Positions 24,782 to 33,799 of a stretch of DNA of 64,000 bases are shown here, piece by piece. This DNA comes from an uncultured Collinsella sp. (lineage in GTDB: Bacteria; Actinomycetota; Coriobacteriia; Coriobacteriales; Coriobacteriaceae). How positions within the stretch are numbered: the stretch's first letter is position 1; every line of letters begins with the position of its first letter. Below the pieces are notes generated by a model. The model ran no database searches. It worked only from the letters and a program-made list of their open reading frames with translations, and was not told where the DNA came from. A program made the translations under genes and the position numbers. Location of the stretch: NCBI GenBank assembly GCA_900541885.1, contig UQKW01000004.1, positions 61,980 through 125,979 on the forward strand. The letters run 5' to 3'.

Positions 24782-26086
24782 ATGCAGACGATCTACCAGA
24801 AGATGGAAACCACCGAACTCGATGCCGCCATCGAGGCGCTCAAAGCCGAGGTCGCCGAGGTCAAGGCCAAGGGCCTGGCGCTCGACATGGCCCGCGGCAA
24901 GCCGTCGCCCTCCCAAGTGGACATCTCTCGACCCATGCTCGATATCCTCAATGCCGATGCCGATCTGCACGACGGCAACGTCGACTGCTCCAACTACGGC
25001 TGCTTTGAGGGCATTCCCTCGGCGCGCAAGCTGGCGGGGGAGTTCCTGGGTTGCCCCGCCGAGCAGACACTCGTGCTGGGTTCGTCGAGCCTTTTGATCG
25101 AACACGACATCGCCGGCATGTTCTGGCGCTGTGGCTCGTGCGGCAGCGAGCCCTGGGAGGCTTACGAGGCTGCGCACGACGGCAAGAAGGTCAAGTTCCT
25201 GTGCCCGGTTCCCGGCTACGATCGCCACTTTGGCATTACCGCCGACTTGGGTATCGAGAACGTTCCCGTCGCGATGACCGACAACGGCCCCGATATGGAC
25301 GAGATCGAGCGCCTGGTTGCCGCCGACGATTCCATCAAGGGTATATGGTGCGTGCCCAAGTATTCCAACCCCACGGGCATCACCTTTAGCGAGGACACTG
25401 TGCGTCGCCTGGTCGAGATGCCCACGGCCGCGCCCGATTTCCGTATCTTCTGGGACAACGCCTACTGCGTGCACGACCTGTACGACGAGACCGATGAGCT
25501 CGCAAACATTTTTGACCTCGCTCGCGCGGCGGGCACCGAGGACCGCGTGGTGGCCTTTGCCTCGACGTCCAAGATCACCTTCCCGGGCGCCGGTATCGGC
25601 TTTATCGGTGCGAGCCCCGCGGTCATCGCCGAGTTCTCCAAGCGCCTGAAGGCCGGCCTCATCAGTGCCGATAAGCTCAACCAGCTGCGTCACGTGCGCT
25701 TCCTTCCTACCATCGAGGCGGTCAAGGAGCACATGAAAAAGCATGCCGAGTTTTTGCGCCCGCGCTTTGAGGCCGTTGAGCGCAAGCTCACCGAGGGCCT
25801 GGGCGAGACGGGCTGCGCTACCTGGACGCATCCTCGCGGCGGCTACTTTGTGAGCTTTGATGGTCCTGAGGGCTCGGCCCAAAAGGTCGCCGCGCTTTGT
25901 GCCGACCTGGGCGTCAAGCTCACGCCGGCCGGTGCTACCTGGCCCTATGGCAAGGACCCGCGCGACACCAACATCCGCATCGCGCCGAGCTATCCCACAG
26001 TCGAGGACCTGGAGGCCGCGCTCGATGTTCTGGTGCTGGCCGTTAAGCTCGTCGCTGCCGAGCTTGCGCGTGCCGAGCGCGCCTAA
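24782..26086 (+). CDS. Class I aminotransferase, aspartate aminotransferase-like (PF12897 type)
   Basis: A 434-residue PLP enzyme of the group exemplified by Corynebacterium AspT, distinct from the classical AspC family. Features: Gly/Lys-rich start DMARGKPSPSQ, substrate loop SNYGCFEGIPSARKL, WCVPKYSNPTGITFS, the aspartate that holds the pyridine N in FWDNAYCVHDLYDE, and the PLP lysine in ASTSKITFPGAGIGF. The C-terminal domain has HPRGGYFVSF. It probably interconverts aspartate and oxaloacetate; alanine or another acceptor is possible. It precedes the STAS gene by 51 bp. Confidence 0.88.
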   Translation: MQTIYQKMETTELDAAIEALKAEVAEVKAKGLALDMARGKPSPSQVDISRPMLDILNADADLHDGNVDCSNYGCFEGIPSARKLAGEFLGCPAEQTLVLGSSSLLIEHDIAGMFWRCGSCGSEPWEAYEAAHDGKKVKFLCPVPGYDRHFGITADLGIENVPVAMTDNGPDMDEIERLVAADDSIKGIWCVPKYSNPTGITFSEDTVRRLVEMPTAAPDFRIFWDNAYCVHDLYDETDELANIFDLARAAGTEDRVVAFASTSKITFPGAGIGFIGASPAVIAEFSKRLKAGLISADKLNQLRHVRFLPTIEAVKEHMKKHAEFLRPRFEAVERKLTEGLGETGCATWTHPRGGYFVSFDGPEGSAQKVAALCADLGVKLTPAGATWPYGKDPRDTNIRIAPSYPTVEDLEAALDVLVLAVKLVAAELARAERA

Positions 26087-26137
26087 CGCGCGGCTTCCCG
26101 TACTATCCGCACTTTCGATACGTAAAGGAGCGTATAC

Positions 26138-26452
26138 ATGGATTTGGGTATTTCCACCAACCCCACGCCAGAGCTCTACACCATTAAGGTAACCGGCGAG
26201 ATCGATATCTCTAACGCCGATAGCCTGCGCAATGCCATCGACCTGGCGCTCGAGCAGCCCACTGAGGCCGTTGAACTCGATTTTGCCCAGGTGAGCTACA
26301 TCGATTCGACGGGCATTGGCGTGCTCGTGGGCGCCGCACACCACGCGGTCGACCACGGTAAGCGCTTTAGCTGCACTAATGTGCAGCCCCAGGTGATGCG
26401 CGTGGTTCAGCTGCTGGGCGTCGACCAGGAGATTTCGATCACGGCGGCATAA
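26138..26452 (+). CDS. STAS-domain protein, anti-sigma factor antagonist-like
   Basis: A 104-residue single STAS domain like RsbV/SpoIIAA. The conserved IDSTGIGVL motif contains S57, the site phosphorylated by the cognate anti-sigma kinase in such systems. No RsbW-like kinase or sigma factor is next to it, so the partner must be encoded elsewhere. AAAGGAG precedes ATG 26138. Confidence 0.88.
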   Translation: MDLGISTNPTPELYTIKVTGEIDISNADSLRNAIDLALEQPTEAVELDFAQVSYIDSTGIGVLVGAAHHAVDHGKRFSCTNVQPQVMRVVQLLGVDQEISITAA

Positions 26453-26605
26453 TCTTTGCCCCCAAAAGGGTGTGCCGTTTGGCATATGTTTGTGATGCGC
26501 TCGGACGTTTTGGCGTCCGGGCGCTATACTTGACCGAATGAATAGACGAGTTCCGGCCGAATGGCGCGGTGCGGGCTCGACTCACATCGAGCCTTGGAGG
26601 TATGT

Positions 26606-27205
26606 GTGTTTGGTATTGGAGAGGGTGAGCTCGCGATCATCGTGGTCTTCGGCTTTTTGCTGTTTGGCCCGGATAAGCTCCCACAGATGGGCCGCACGAT
26701 CGGCCGTGCCATTCGTCAGTTCCGCGAGACGCAGGAAAAGATGACGGCCGTTGTTCAGTCCGAGATAATCGATCCGGTGAGCGAGGCCGCGTCGGCCCCG
26801 GTCAAGCCCAAGAAGGCTGCCGTCGATGACGATTCCGATGCAGACGAGGATGCCGTCGAGACGGCTGCGCCCGCAAAGAAGGAGACCTTTGCCGAGCGCC
26901 GTGCCCGCCTTGCCGCCGAGAAGGCCGCGAGCGAGGCTGCCGCCGAGGGCGAGGGTGCTGCTGAGGAGTCCGAGGCCGAGGGCGCCGAGCCTGCCGCTGC
27001 CGCCGAGCCTGTCGTCGAGCCCGAGCCTGCTGCAGAGCCGGAGTCCGAGCCCGAGCCGGCAGAGCCCACGACGGCTGACCTCTACGCCCGTCGTCCCCGC
27101 AAGCGCAAGGCCGTCGTCGACCAGCTCGCTCGCGAGCTCGAGGCCGAGGACGAGGCCGTTGCCGAGGCTGCCACCGCCGATGCCCCGAAGGGAGGCGATG
27201 AGTAA
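26606..27205 (+). CDS. tatA: Twin-arginine translocase subunit TatA/TatB
   Basis: The start is a GTG (26606) with GGAGG 5 bp upstream. The protein begins FGIGEGELAIIVVFGFLLFGPDKLPQ: a single membrane helix, the FGP hinge and an amphipathic helix (GRTIGRAIRQFRETQEKM), as in TatA/TatB. The tail is unusual: about 140 residues, first rich in Ala/Glu, then Pro/Glu repeats (EPEP type), then basic (RRPRKRKAVVD). The gene overlaps tatC by one base (TAATG). As no second TatA/B gene is adjacent, it may serve both roles in a minimal Tat system. Confidence 0.9.
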   Translation: MFGIGEGELAIIVVFGFLLFGPDKLPQMGRTIGRAIRQFRETQEKMTAVVQSEIIDPVSEAASAPVKPKKAAVDDDSDADEDAVETAAPAKKETFAERRARLAAEKAASEAAAEGEGAAEESEAEGAEPAAAAEPVVEPEPAAEPESEPEPAEPTTADLYARRPRKRKAVVDQLARELEAEDEAVAEAATADAPKGGDE

Positions 27206-27996
27206 TGCCTATCGGACCTGCGCGCATGCCGCTCTTCGATCACCTGGGCGAGCTCCGTCGCCGCCTGACCATCGTGGTCGTGTCGGTGTTTGCCGCCGCC
27301 ATCGTGCTGTATTTCGCCACGCCCGTGGTGCTCGACATCCTGGAAGACCCCATCCGCTCCTTTGTGCCGGACGGTAAGTTCTACATCACCACCACGCTCG
27401 GCGGCTTTGGCCTGCGCTTCTCGCTGGCCATCAAGATGGCCGTGGTCATGTGCACGCCCATGATCATCTGGCAGATTCTGGCATTTTTCCTGCCGGCACT
27501 GCGTCCCAACGAGCGCAAATGGGTCGTGCCCACGGTGCTCGCCTCGACGGTGCTGTTCTTCCTGGGCGCCATCTTCTGCTATTTCATCATCATCCCGGCG
27601 GGCTTTGAGTGGCTTATCGGCGAGACCTCGGCCGTCGCCACGGCGCTGCCCGACCTGGAGAACTACGTCAACATGGAGCTGCTCTTTATGATCGGCTTTG
27701 GCGTGGCGTTTGAGCTGCCGCTCATCATCTTCTACCTGTCCGTCTTCCACATCGTGTCCTACGCGGCCTTCCGCGGCGCCTGGCGCTACGTGTACGTGGG
27801 CCTGCTTGTGGGCTCGGCTGTGATTACGCCCGACGGCTCGCCCGTTACGCTGGGCCTCATGTATGGTGCCCTGCTCTCGCTCTACGAGATTTCGCTCGCC
27901 ATTGCCCGCGTGGTCATTACCGCGCGCGAGGGCAAGGAGGGCTTGTTTGTGAGCCGTCTGGACCTGTTCTCGGACGATGAGGACGACGAGGAGTAA
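27205..27996 (+). CDS. tatC: Twin-arginine translocase subunit TatC
   Basis: TatC is the receptor for twin-arginine signal peptides of folded exported proteins. This 263-residue protein has the N-terminal MPLFDHLGELRRRL motif and six predicted helices, with conserved Pro and Glu residues in FAVALPFFVG-like context (here GFGVAFELPLIIFYLS). The tail is acidic (FSDDEDDEE). It is translationally coupled to tatA and followed 6 bp later by hypA, which suits export of a metalloenzyme such as a hydrogenase. Confidence 0.95.
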   Translation: MPIGPARMPLFDHLGELRRRLTIVVVSVFAAAIVLYFATPVVLDILEDPIRSFVPDGKFYITTTLGGFGLRFSLAIKMAVVMCTPMIIWQILAFFLPALRPNERKWVVPTVLASTVLFFLGAIFCYFIIIPAGFEWLIGETSAVATALPDLENYVNMELLFMIGFGVAFELPLIIFYLSVFHIVSYAAFRGAWRYVYVGLLVGSAVITPDGSPVTLGLMYGALLSLYEISLAIARVVITAREGKEGLFVSRLDLFSDDEDDEE

Positions 27997-28002
27997 ATCG
28001 GT

Positions 28003-28359
28003 ATGCACGAGGTTGGCATTGTCAACGGCATACTCGATACAGTGATTCGCGCGGCGCGTGGGGCGGGGGCCTCGCGCGCCGTTTTGGTAACGCTGCGTAT
28101 CGGGGATATGACCGAAGTTGTGCGCGAGGCGCTCGACTTTGCGTGGGAGACATTTCGCGATGAGGACCCGCTCACGCGAGGCTGCGAGCTTGCCGTGGAG
28201 GAAGTCCATCCACAAAGCGAGTGTCTGGACTGCGGGGAGGTCTTTGAGCACGATCGCTTCCATTGCCGCTGTCCCCAATGTGGCGGCGCCAACGTGCGCC
28301 TGCTGCACGGCCGCGAACTCGACATCGCAAGTATCGAAATCGAAACCCCCGACGATTAG
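28003..28359 (+). CDS. hypA: Hydrogenase nickel-insertion protein HypA
   Basis: HypA (118 residues) delivers nickel to [NiFe]-hydrogenase precursors together with HypB. The N-terminal M-H2-E3 nickel site is intact. The zinc site is formed by C74, C77, C90 and C93, with an extra C88. The gene is 6 bp after tatC and followed by hypB. No hydrogenase structural genes or other hyp genes are in the window. Confidence 0.94.
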   Translation: MHEVGIVNGILDTVIRAARGAGASRAVLVTLRIGDMTEVVREALDFAWETFRDEDPLTRGCELAVEEVHPQSECLDCGEVFEHDRFHCRCPQCGGANVRLLHGRELDIASIEIETPDD

Positions 28360-28414
28360 CCCATCAGCCACCTGGGGACGGGGTATAAAGGGGCAAAAGT
28401 AAGGAGCGCTGAGT

Positions 28415-29098
28415 ATGGCTGAGAAAACGATTGATATCGCGTCGCCGATCCTGTCGCGCAATGAGCGCCTGGCAGATCAGCTGCGTCAGCGATTTAATGA
28501 GGCAGGCACCTATGTGATCAACGTCTTGTCGAGCCCTGGCTCGGGCAAGACCACCACGATCCTGGGCACCAACGAGCGCCTGCGTGACAAGGCGGGCCTG
28601 CGCTGCGCCGTCATCGAGGGCGACATCGCCTCGGACGTCGACGCCATCACCATGAAGGAAGCCGGCATGCCTGCCATCCAGATCAACACGGGGGGCCTGT
28701 GCCACCTCGAGGGCAACATGATCATGGAGGCCGTCGACGCGTTCGACCAGGCTGTGGGTCTGGAAAACATCGACGTCATCTTTATCGAAAATGTGGGCAA
28801 CCTGGTCTGCCCGGTCGACTTTGACCTGGGCGAGAACCTGTCCATCATGATTCTTTCGGTGCCCGAGGGCGACGACAAGCCCATCAAGTACCCGGGCATC
28901 TTCCAACACGCCGGCGCGCAGCTGCTCAACAAGGTCGACGTGGCTCCGGCTTTCGATTTTGACATGGATAGGTATACTAAGACACTCGATGACCTCAATC
29001 CGCAGGCGCCGCGGTTTGCCGTGAGCGCGCGCAAGGGCGAGGGCATGGATGCCTGGTGCGATTGGCTCATCGGGCAGATTGAGCAAGCAAGGGCGTAA
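28415..29098 (+). CDS. hypB: Hydrogenase maturation GTPase HypB
   Basis: HypB (227 residues) is a G3E-family GTPase for nickel insertion. The P-loop is LSSPGSGKTT (residues 38-47), followed by VIEGDIASDVDA and the GTPase base motif NKVDVAPAF. It lacks the His-rich N-terminal nickel-storage stretch of some HypB proteins. The conserved nickel-binding C and H of the GTPase domain appear in INTGGLCHLEG. AAGGAG lies before ATG 28415. Confidence 0.95.
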   Translation: MAEKTIDIASPILSRNERLADQLRQRFNEAGTYVINVLSSPGSGKTTTILGTNERLRDKAGLRCAVIEGDIASDVDAITMKEAGMPAIQINTGGLCHLEGNMIMEAVDAFDQAVGLENIDVIFIENVGNLVCPVDFDLGENLSIMILSVPEGDDKPIKYPGIFQHAGAQLLNKVDVAPAFDFDMDRYTKTLDDLNPQAPRFAVSARKGEGMDAWCDWLIGQIEQARA

Positions 29099-29152
29099 GT
29101 CGGCCGCCATACGGGCGGGCGTAGCCGCAGAGATACGAGATAGGAGCCTCTT

Positions 29153-31747
29153 TTGAAGCTCATCATCGCCGAGAAAAACGACGCCGCGCGTCAGATCGCC
29201 GAGCGGCTGTCCACGGGTAAGCCCAAAAAGGACAAGGTGTACAACACCGCCATCTACCGTTTTGAGTGGAAGGGCGAGGAGTGCGTGACGATCGGCCTTG
29301 CCGGGCACATCCTGGCGCCCGATTTTTGCGACAGCGTGCTGTTCGATAAAAAGCTTGGTTGGTATTCGGTCACCGAGGACGGCGAGATGCTGCCGGCCGA
29401 TATGCCCGATGGCCTGGCGCGTCCGCCCTACGACACCAAGCGCAAGCCGTTCCTTGCCGATGGCATTTCCATCAAGGGCTGGAAGCTCGAGAGCCTGCCT
29501 TACCTCACCTGGGCGCCCGTCATTAAGCTACCGGCCGAGAAGGAGCTCATTCGCTCGCTCAAGAACCTGGCTAAGAAGTCCGACAGTGTCATCATCGCCA
29601 CGGACTTCGACCGCGAGGGCGAGCTGATCGGTTCGGACGCCCTCAACAAGGTGCGCGAGGTTGCGCCCGACTTGCCGGTCGCCCGCGCCCAGTACTCTTC
29701 GTTTACCAAGGCCGAGATCACGCAGGCCTTCGATAACCTTGTCTCGCTCGACCAGAACCTGGCCGACGCCGGCGAGAGCCGTCAGCACATCGACCTCATT
29801 TGGGGTGCGGTGCTCACGCGCTACCTGACGCTCGCCAAGTTTGGCGGCTTTGGCAACGTGCGTTCCGCCGGCCGCGTGCAGACGCCGACGCTTGCCCTGG
29901 TGGTCGAGCGCGAGCGCGAGCGCATGGCGTTTGTGCCCGAGGACTATTGGCAGATTCGCGGCATGGGTGCCGCGCAGGGCGCTGCCGAGGACGACCGCTT
30001 TAAGATCGCGCACAAGACGGCGCGTTTTACCGACAAGGATGCTGCCGAGACGGCGTACGGCCATGTCGACGGCGTTACGACGGCAACCGTCGCCGCGGTG
30101 ACCAAACGCTCGCGCAAGCAGCAGCCGCCCACGCCGTTTGCGACCACCTCGCTGCAGGCTGCCGCCGCGGCCGAGGGCATCTCGCCTGCGCGTACCATGC
30201 GCATCGCCGAGTCCCTCTACATGGCCGGTCTCATCAGCTACCCGCGTGTCGACAATACCGTGTACCCTGCGACGCTCGATCTGGGCGCCGTGGTGAGCGA
30301 CCTGGCAAAGATCAACCCGGCGCTGGCGCCCGTGTGCAAAAAGGTGCTTGCCGGTCCTATGAAGCCCACGCGCGGCAAGGTCGAGACCACCGACCACCCG
30401 CCTATCTATCCCACGGGCGAGGGCGACCCATCCACGCTCGACGGCGGCCAGCGCAAGCTCTACGACCTCATCGCCCGTCGCTTCCTGGCAACGCTTATGG
30501 GTCCCGCGACCATCGAGAACACCAAGCTCGAGCTCGACGTCAACGGCGAGCCGTTCGTGGCCTCGGGCGACGTGCTCGTGACCCCTGGCTTCCGCGAGGC
30601 CTATCCGTACGGCCTTAAGCGCGACGAGCAGATGCCGCCGCTGGAGCAGGGCGATACGGTCGACGTGTTCGACATTAAGCTCGAGGCCAAGCAGACCGAG
30701 CCGCCCGCGCGCTATAGCCAGGGCAAGCTCGTTCAGGAGATGGAAAAGCGCGGCCTGGGTACCAAGTCCACGCGCGCGAGCATCATCGAGCGTCTGTACG
30801 CCGTGCGCTATCTCAAAAATGATCCCGTTGAGCCGAGCCAGCTAGGCATCGCCATCATCGACGCGCTGACGCAGTTTGCCCCGCGCATCACGAGCCCCGA
30901 TATGACCAGCGAGCTCGATGGCGATATGACCCGTGTGGAGCGCGGCGAGGATACCGAAGAGCATGTCGTGACGCACTCGCGCGCGCTGCTGGCTGGCGTG
31001 CTCGACGAGCTGCTCAAGCACACACAGGAGCTGGGCGACGCCATTAGCGACGCCGTCACGGCCGATGCGCGCGTGGGCGCCTGTCCCAAGTGCGGCAAGG
31101 ACCTGGTTATGAAGACGAGCGCCAAGACCCGTGGCAGCTTTATCGGCTGCATGGGCTGGCCCGACTGCGACGTGACCTATCCGGTGCCGAGCGGCGTCAA
31201 GGTAAGCCCGCTCGAGGGCGAGGCAGCCGTGTGCCCCGAGTGCGGCGCGCCGCGCATTAAGTGCCAGCCGTTCCGCCAGAAGGCTTTCGAGATCTGCGTG
31301 AACCCGACGTGCCCCACCAACTACGAGCCTGACCTTAAGGTGGGCGAGTGCAAGGTGTGCGCCGAGGCCGGACGCCATGGCGACCTGATCGCGCACAAGA
31401 GCGAGAAGAGCGGCAAGCGCTTTATCCGCTGCACCAACTACGATGACTGCGGTGTGAGCTATCCTCTGCCGGCGCGCGGTAAGCTCGAGGCGACGGGCGA
31501 GACCTGCCCCGAGTGCGGCGCCCCCATCGTGGTGGTCAACACGGCGCGCGGCCCGTGGCGCATCTGCGTGAACATGGACTGCCCGACCAAGGAGAAGAAG
31601 CCCGCCCGCGGCCGCAAGACCACGACCAAGGCGAGCACGGCAAAGAAGACGACGGCGGCCAAGAAGACGACGGCTAAGAAAGCCACTGCCGCCAAGAAGG
31701 CGACCGCGAAGAAGTCGACTGCCAAGAAAGCAGCCGCCGACAAGTAA
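29153..31747 (+). CDS. topA: Type IA DNA topoisomerase I with zinc ribbons and a Lys/Ala tail
   Basis: An 864-residue topoisomerase that relaxes negative supercoils. The TOPRIM domain starts KLIIAEKNDAARQIAERL, resembling the archaeal type rather than the E. coli VIVESPAKAKTI type, and has the DFDREGE metal site near residue 151. The catalytic tyrosine is Y363 in GLISYPRVDNT. Three or more C4 zinc ribbons follow (for example CPKCGKDLV and CPECGAPIV). The last 50 residues repeat AKKxTA units and are highly basic, probably aiding DNA binding. The start is TTG 29153, with TAGGAG 8-9 bp upstream. A strong terminator follows. Confidence 0.94.
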   Translation: MKLIIAEKNDAARQIAERLSTGKPKKDKVYNTAIYRFEWKGEECVTIGLAGHILAPDFCDSVLFDKKLGWYSVTEDGEMLPADMPDGLARPPYDTKRKPFLADGISIKGWKLESLPYLTWAPVIKLPAEKELIRSLKNLAKKSDSVIIATDFDREGELIGSDALNKVREVAPDLPVARAQYSSFTKAEITQAFDNLVSLDQNLADAGESRQHIDLIWGAVLTRYLTLAKFGGFGNVRSAGRVQTPTLALVVERERERMAFVPEDYWQIRGMGAAQGAAEDDRFKIAHKTARFTDKDAAETAYGHVDGVTTATVAAVTKRSRKQQPPTPFATTSLQAAAAAEGISPARTMRIAESLYMAGLISYPRVDNTVYPATLDLGAVVSDLAKINPALAPVCKKVLAGPMKPTRGKVETTDHPPIYPTGEGDPSTLDGGQRKLYDLIARRFLATLMGPATIENTKLELDVNGEPFVASGDVLVTPGFREAYPYGLKRDEQMPPLEQGDTVDVFDIKLEAKQTEPPARYSQGKLVQEMEKRGLGTKSTRASIIERLYAVRYLKNDPVEPSQLGIAIIDALTQFAPRITSPDMTSELDGDMTRVERGEDTEEHVVTHSRALLAGVLDELLKHTQELGDAISDAVTADARVGACPKCGKDLVMKTSAKTRGSFIGCMGWPDCDVTYPVPSGVKVSPLEGEAAVCPECGAPRIKCQPFRQKAFEICVNPTCPTNYEPDLKVGECKVCAEAGRHGDLIAHKSEKSGKRFIRCTNYDDCGVSYPLPARGKLEATGETCPECGAPIVVVNTARGPWRICVNMDCPTKEKKPARGRKTTTKASTAKKTTAAKKTTAKKATAAKKATAKKSTAKKAAADK

Positions 31748-31775
31748 CGGCGCAGTCGGAACATTGACTAAAACA

Positions 31776-31813
31776 AAAACGAGCGAGGACCTCAAAATCC
31801 TCGCTCGTTTTTT
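31776..31813 (+). terminator. Terminator after topA
   Basis: AAACGAGCGAGGA (31777-31789) pairs perfectly with TCCTCGCTCGTTT, continuing into TTTTT; the loop is CTCAAAA-like. Confidence 0.9.
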
Positions 31814-31815
31814 AT

Positions 31816-31873
31816 CCGGCAGTTAGGGACGTTTCTTTTCTGCCGGCAGTTTAGGAACGTCCCTAACTGCCGG
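31816..31873. repeat. 58-bp nested palindrome, GGGACG hairpin family
   Basis: CCGGCAGTTAGGGACGTT (31816-31833) is perfectly complementary to 31856-31873. Two smaller hairpins are nested, each with CCGGCAG/CTGCCGG arms around TAGGGACGTTTC or its complement. It looks like two inverted copies of the GGGACG hairpin sharing one arm. Confidence 0.65.
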
Positions 31874-31891
31874 CTCGGGAACGACAAAGCG

Positions 31892-32875
31892 CTAGTTCAC
31901 TTCGACGGGTTTGGCGCCGGGATAGCGCTCCTCAAAGTCTAGGCGGTACTTATTGTCATTGGTGCCCGCCACGTTGTCGCGTGACAGCGGCGCCACGATC
32001 TCATTCTTGTGGTCCGCAGGCTTGGCGTATTTCAGGCTGATCTCCCAGGCATCACAGATTGCGTCAATGCGGTGGTCCAGGTCGTCATACAGGGCAACGA
32101 TGTCTTTCCAGGAGCTGTAGTTCTTGGAGCTCGTCGGGACGTCTAGGTCCTCGACGATGTCGTAATACTGCTCGATGGTGTCCTCCGTGCGCTCGGCGAC
32201 GTCGGCGAGATTTTGACGGGTGGTTCGATCCTCTTCCAGATAGCTGCCGTTGAAGTTCTGCGCGCAGCCACGGACGTAGTTGTCGAGGTCTTCGAGCAAG
32301 TCGTAGTATTCGCTCAGTCGGCGGTAGAGGTTCTGCTCGGAGAGCGTTGCTTCGCCGCCATCCTCGTCGTCATCGTCATCATCGTCGTACAGGCTGTTGG
32401 GATCGCCGAGAGGCTTTAGGTCATCGTCGTCGACGTCATGGTGTAGCTTAGCTACCTCGGCAGTCGTCTGCGTGGCGGCGTTGTCGAACGGTCTGATTGC
32501 AAAGAAGATGACCAGGGCGATGATAATCGCCACCAGCACAACGATAACGGCGATAAGCGGCCCGGTGCCGCTCTTTTTGGGAGCGGGGGTCTGTGGCGAA
32601 GCGGGCGCGTATGCGGGAGCCGGCTGTTGTTGGGGCGAGCCGCTCGAGACGGGTATGCGCTGCGTGGTCTCGTCGGTCGCGGGGCCTGCGGCGGGGTCGG
32701 GGCGATAGGCGAGGGGGTCGTCCGCCTTGGCTTGCGGCGTATCGAGGGAGCCGGTCTGCTCAAAAGCGGGCTGGCTATCGCTCGCGGTTGTTTGCTCAAC
32801 GGGTGCACCGCACGAGGTGCAGAACTTGGCATCATCTGCAAGAAGTTTGCCGCACGAGGCGCAATACCGAGACAT
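31892..32875 (-). CDS. Zinc-ribbon single-pass membrane protein
   Basis: A 327-residue protein with an N-terminal zinc ribbon (MSRYCASCG...FCTSCG; C5, C8, C19, C22), a Pro/Gln-rich linker, one membrane helix (about residues 106-127) and an extracytoplasmic domain that begins with an acidic run (DDDDDDDE) and is otherwise helical and Tyr/Asp-rich. AAAGGAG supports ATG 32875 instead of an upstream ATG. The function is unknown; such proteins are common in Actinobacteria. It is convergent with topA. Confidence 0.78.
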   Translation of the reverse strand: MSRYCASCGKLLADDAKFCTSCGAPVEQTTASDSQPAFEQTGSLDTPQAKADDPLAYRPDPAAGPATDETTQRIPVSSGSPQQQPAPAYAPASPQTPAPKKSGTGPLIAVIVVLVAIIIALVIFFAIRPFDNAATQTTAEVAKLHHDVDDDDLKPLGDPNSLYDDDDDDDEDGGEATLSEQNLYRRLSEYYDLLEDLDNYVRGCAQNFNGSYLEEDRTTRQNLADVAERTEDTIEQYYDIVEDLDVPTSSKNYSSWKDIVALYDDLDHRIDAICDAWEISLKYAKPADHKNEIVAPLSRDNVAGTNDNKYRLDFEERYPGAKPVEVN

Positions 32876-32943
32876 TGCCACTCCTTTCGCCACATTTCAA
32901 TGCAATACGACGATTATACCCAGCGCACAAAATTCCCCATCAT

Positions 32944-33012
32944 AAGTTGCGGTGAAATAGGGACTGTTTGGCGGTCTCAGAGCTTCAATCAGTCCCTATT
33001 TCACCGCAACTT
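32944..33012. repeat. 23-bp perfect inverted repeat
   Basis: AAGTTGCGGTGAAATAGGGA... (32944-32966) is perfectly complementary to 32990-33012 around 23 bases. It lies between the divergent zinc-ribbon gene and tmk. No T run or gene is associated. Confidence 0.7.
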
Positions 33013-33027
33013 TGGAAAGGCACCTTT

Positions 33028-33066
33028 AGCCATTGGGGACGCACCGAGCACTGGGGTATCATGGCT
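33028..33066. repeat. AGCCAT-armed GGGGACG repeat
   Basis: AGCCAT (33028-33033) and ATGGCT (33061-33066) enclose TGGGGACGCACCG. It is a weaker member of the GGGACG hairpin set, about 50 bp before tmk. Confidence 0.35.
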
Positions 33067-33114
33067 TGGTTGATATATCTGCATTTACGCGCCTTGTAGG
33101 AAGGGGCTGCGCCC

Positions 33115-33798
33115 ATGGCTTTTGAGCCCGCTCAACATAGCTTTATCACGCTCGAGGGCGTCGATGGCGCCGGCAAGTCCACGCAGGCGCGCCTGCTTGC
33201 CCGCGCTCTTGAACTCGCTGGCTACCAGGTTGTGAGCCTGCGCGAGCCGGGCGGTACCGCCATCAGCGAAAAGATCCGTGCTCTGCTGCTCGACCCCGCC
33301 AATACAGCGATGGGCGACACCTGCGAGTTGTTGCTCTACGAGGCGGCGCGCGCTCAGTTGGTGCACGAGGTCATCGTGCCCGCCCTTGCTGTCGGCAAGG
33401 TGGTCCTGTGCGATCGCTTCTACGATTCCACGACCTGCTACCAGGCGTTTGCCGACGGCCTCGATTGCCAGATAGTGCGCGACGCCAACAACCTGGCCGT
33501 CGCGGGTACGCATCCGGCGCTCACGCTCGTCTACCACATCACACCCGAGCAGGCGGCGCTGCGCATGGCAGCCCGTGGCGCGGCAGATCGCATGGAGGCT
33601 AAGGGCATGGCCTTCCAAGAGCGTGTCTACCAGGGTTTTTGCGCAATTGCCGCCGAGGAGCCAAACCGCGTAAAGCTCATCGACGCCACTGCGACCGTCG
33701 AGGAAGTCTTCGAGAAGACGGTTGAGCAGGTTCGCGTCTACGGCCTCGACATTTCCCAGGACGCCGTCACCGCCGCGCTTGCCAAGGGGGCCGAGTAA
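33115..33798 (+). CDS. tmk: Thymidylate kinase
   Basis: Tmk phosphorylates dTMP to dTDP. The 227 residues show the P-loop LEGVDGAGKST (K21), the DRX motif CDRFYDSTTCYQ and a lid segment rich in Arg/Ala (MAARGAADRMEAKG). It is followed at once by holB (ATG one base after the stop codon) and then ricT, a gene order also known in Firmicutes. AGGAAGG precedes the start. Confidence 0.95.
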   Translation: MAFEPAQHSFITLEGVDGAGKSTQARLLARALELAGYQVVSLREPGGTAISEKIRALLLDPANTAMGDTCELLLYEAARAQLVHEVIVPALAVGKVVLCDRFYDSTTCYQAFADGLDCQIVRDANNLAVAGTHPALTLVYHITPEQAALRMAARGAADRMEAKGMAFQERVYQGFCAIAAEEPNRVKLIDATATVEEVFEKTVEQVRVYGLDISQDAVTAALAKGAE

Positions 33799-33799
33799 C

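Noticed and set aside
28365..28395. CTGGGGACGGGGTATAAAGG before hypB as a member of the GGGACG hairpins
   Set aside because: The loop string is there but no complementary arms could be found.
31617..31740. Tandem DNA repeat at the end of topA
   Set aside because: It is the coding sequence for the Lys/Ala tail of the protein; the repetition is at the amino-acid level and typical of actinobacterial topoisomerases.
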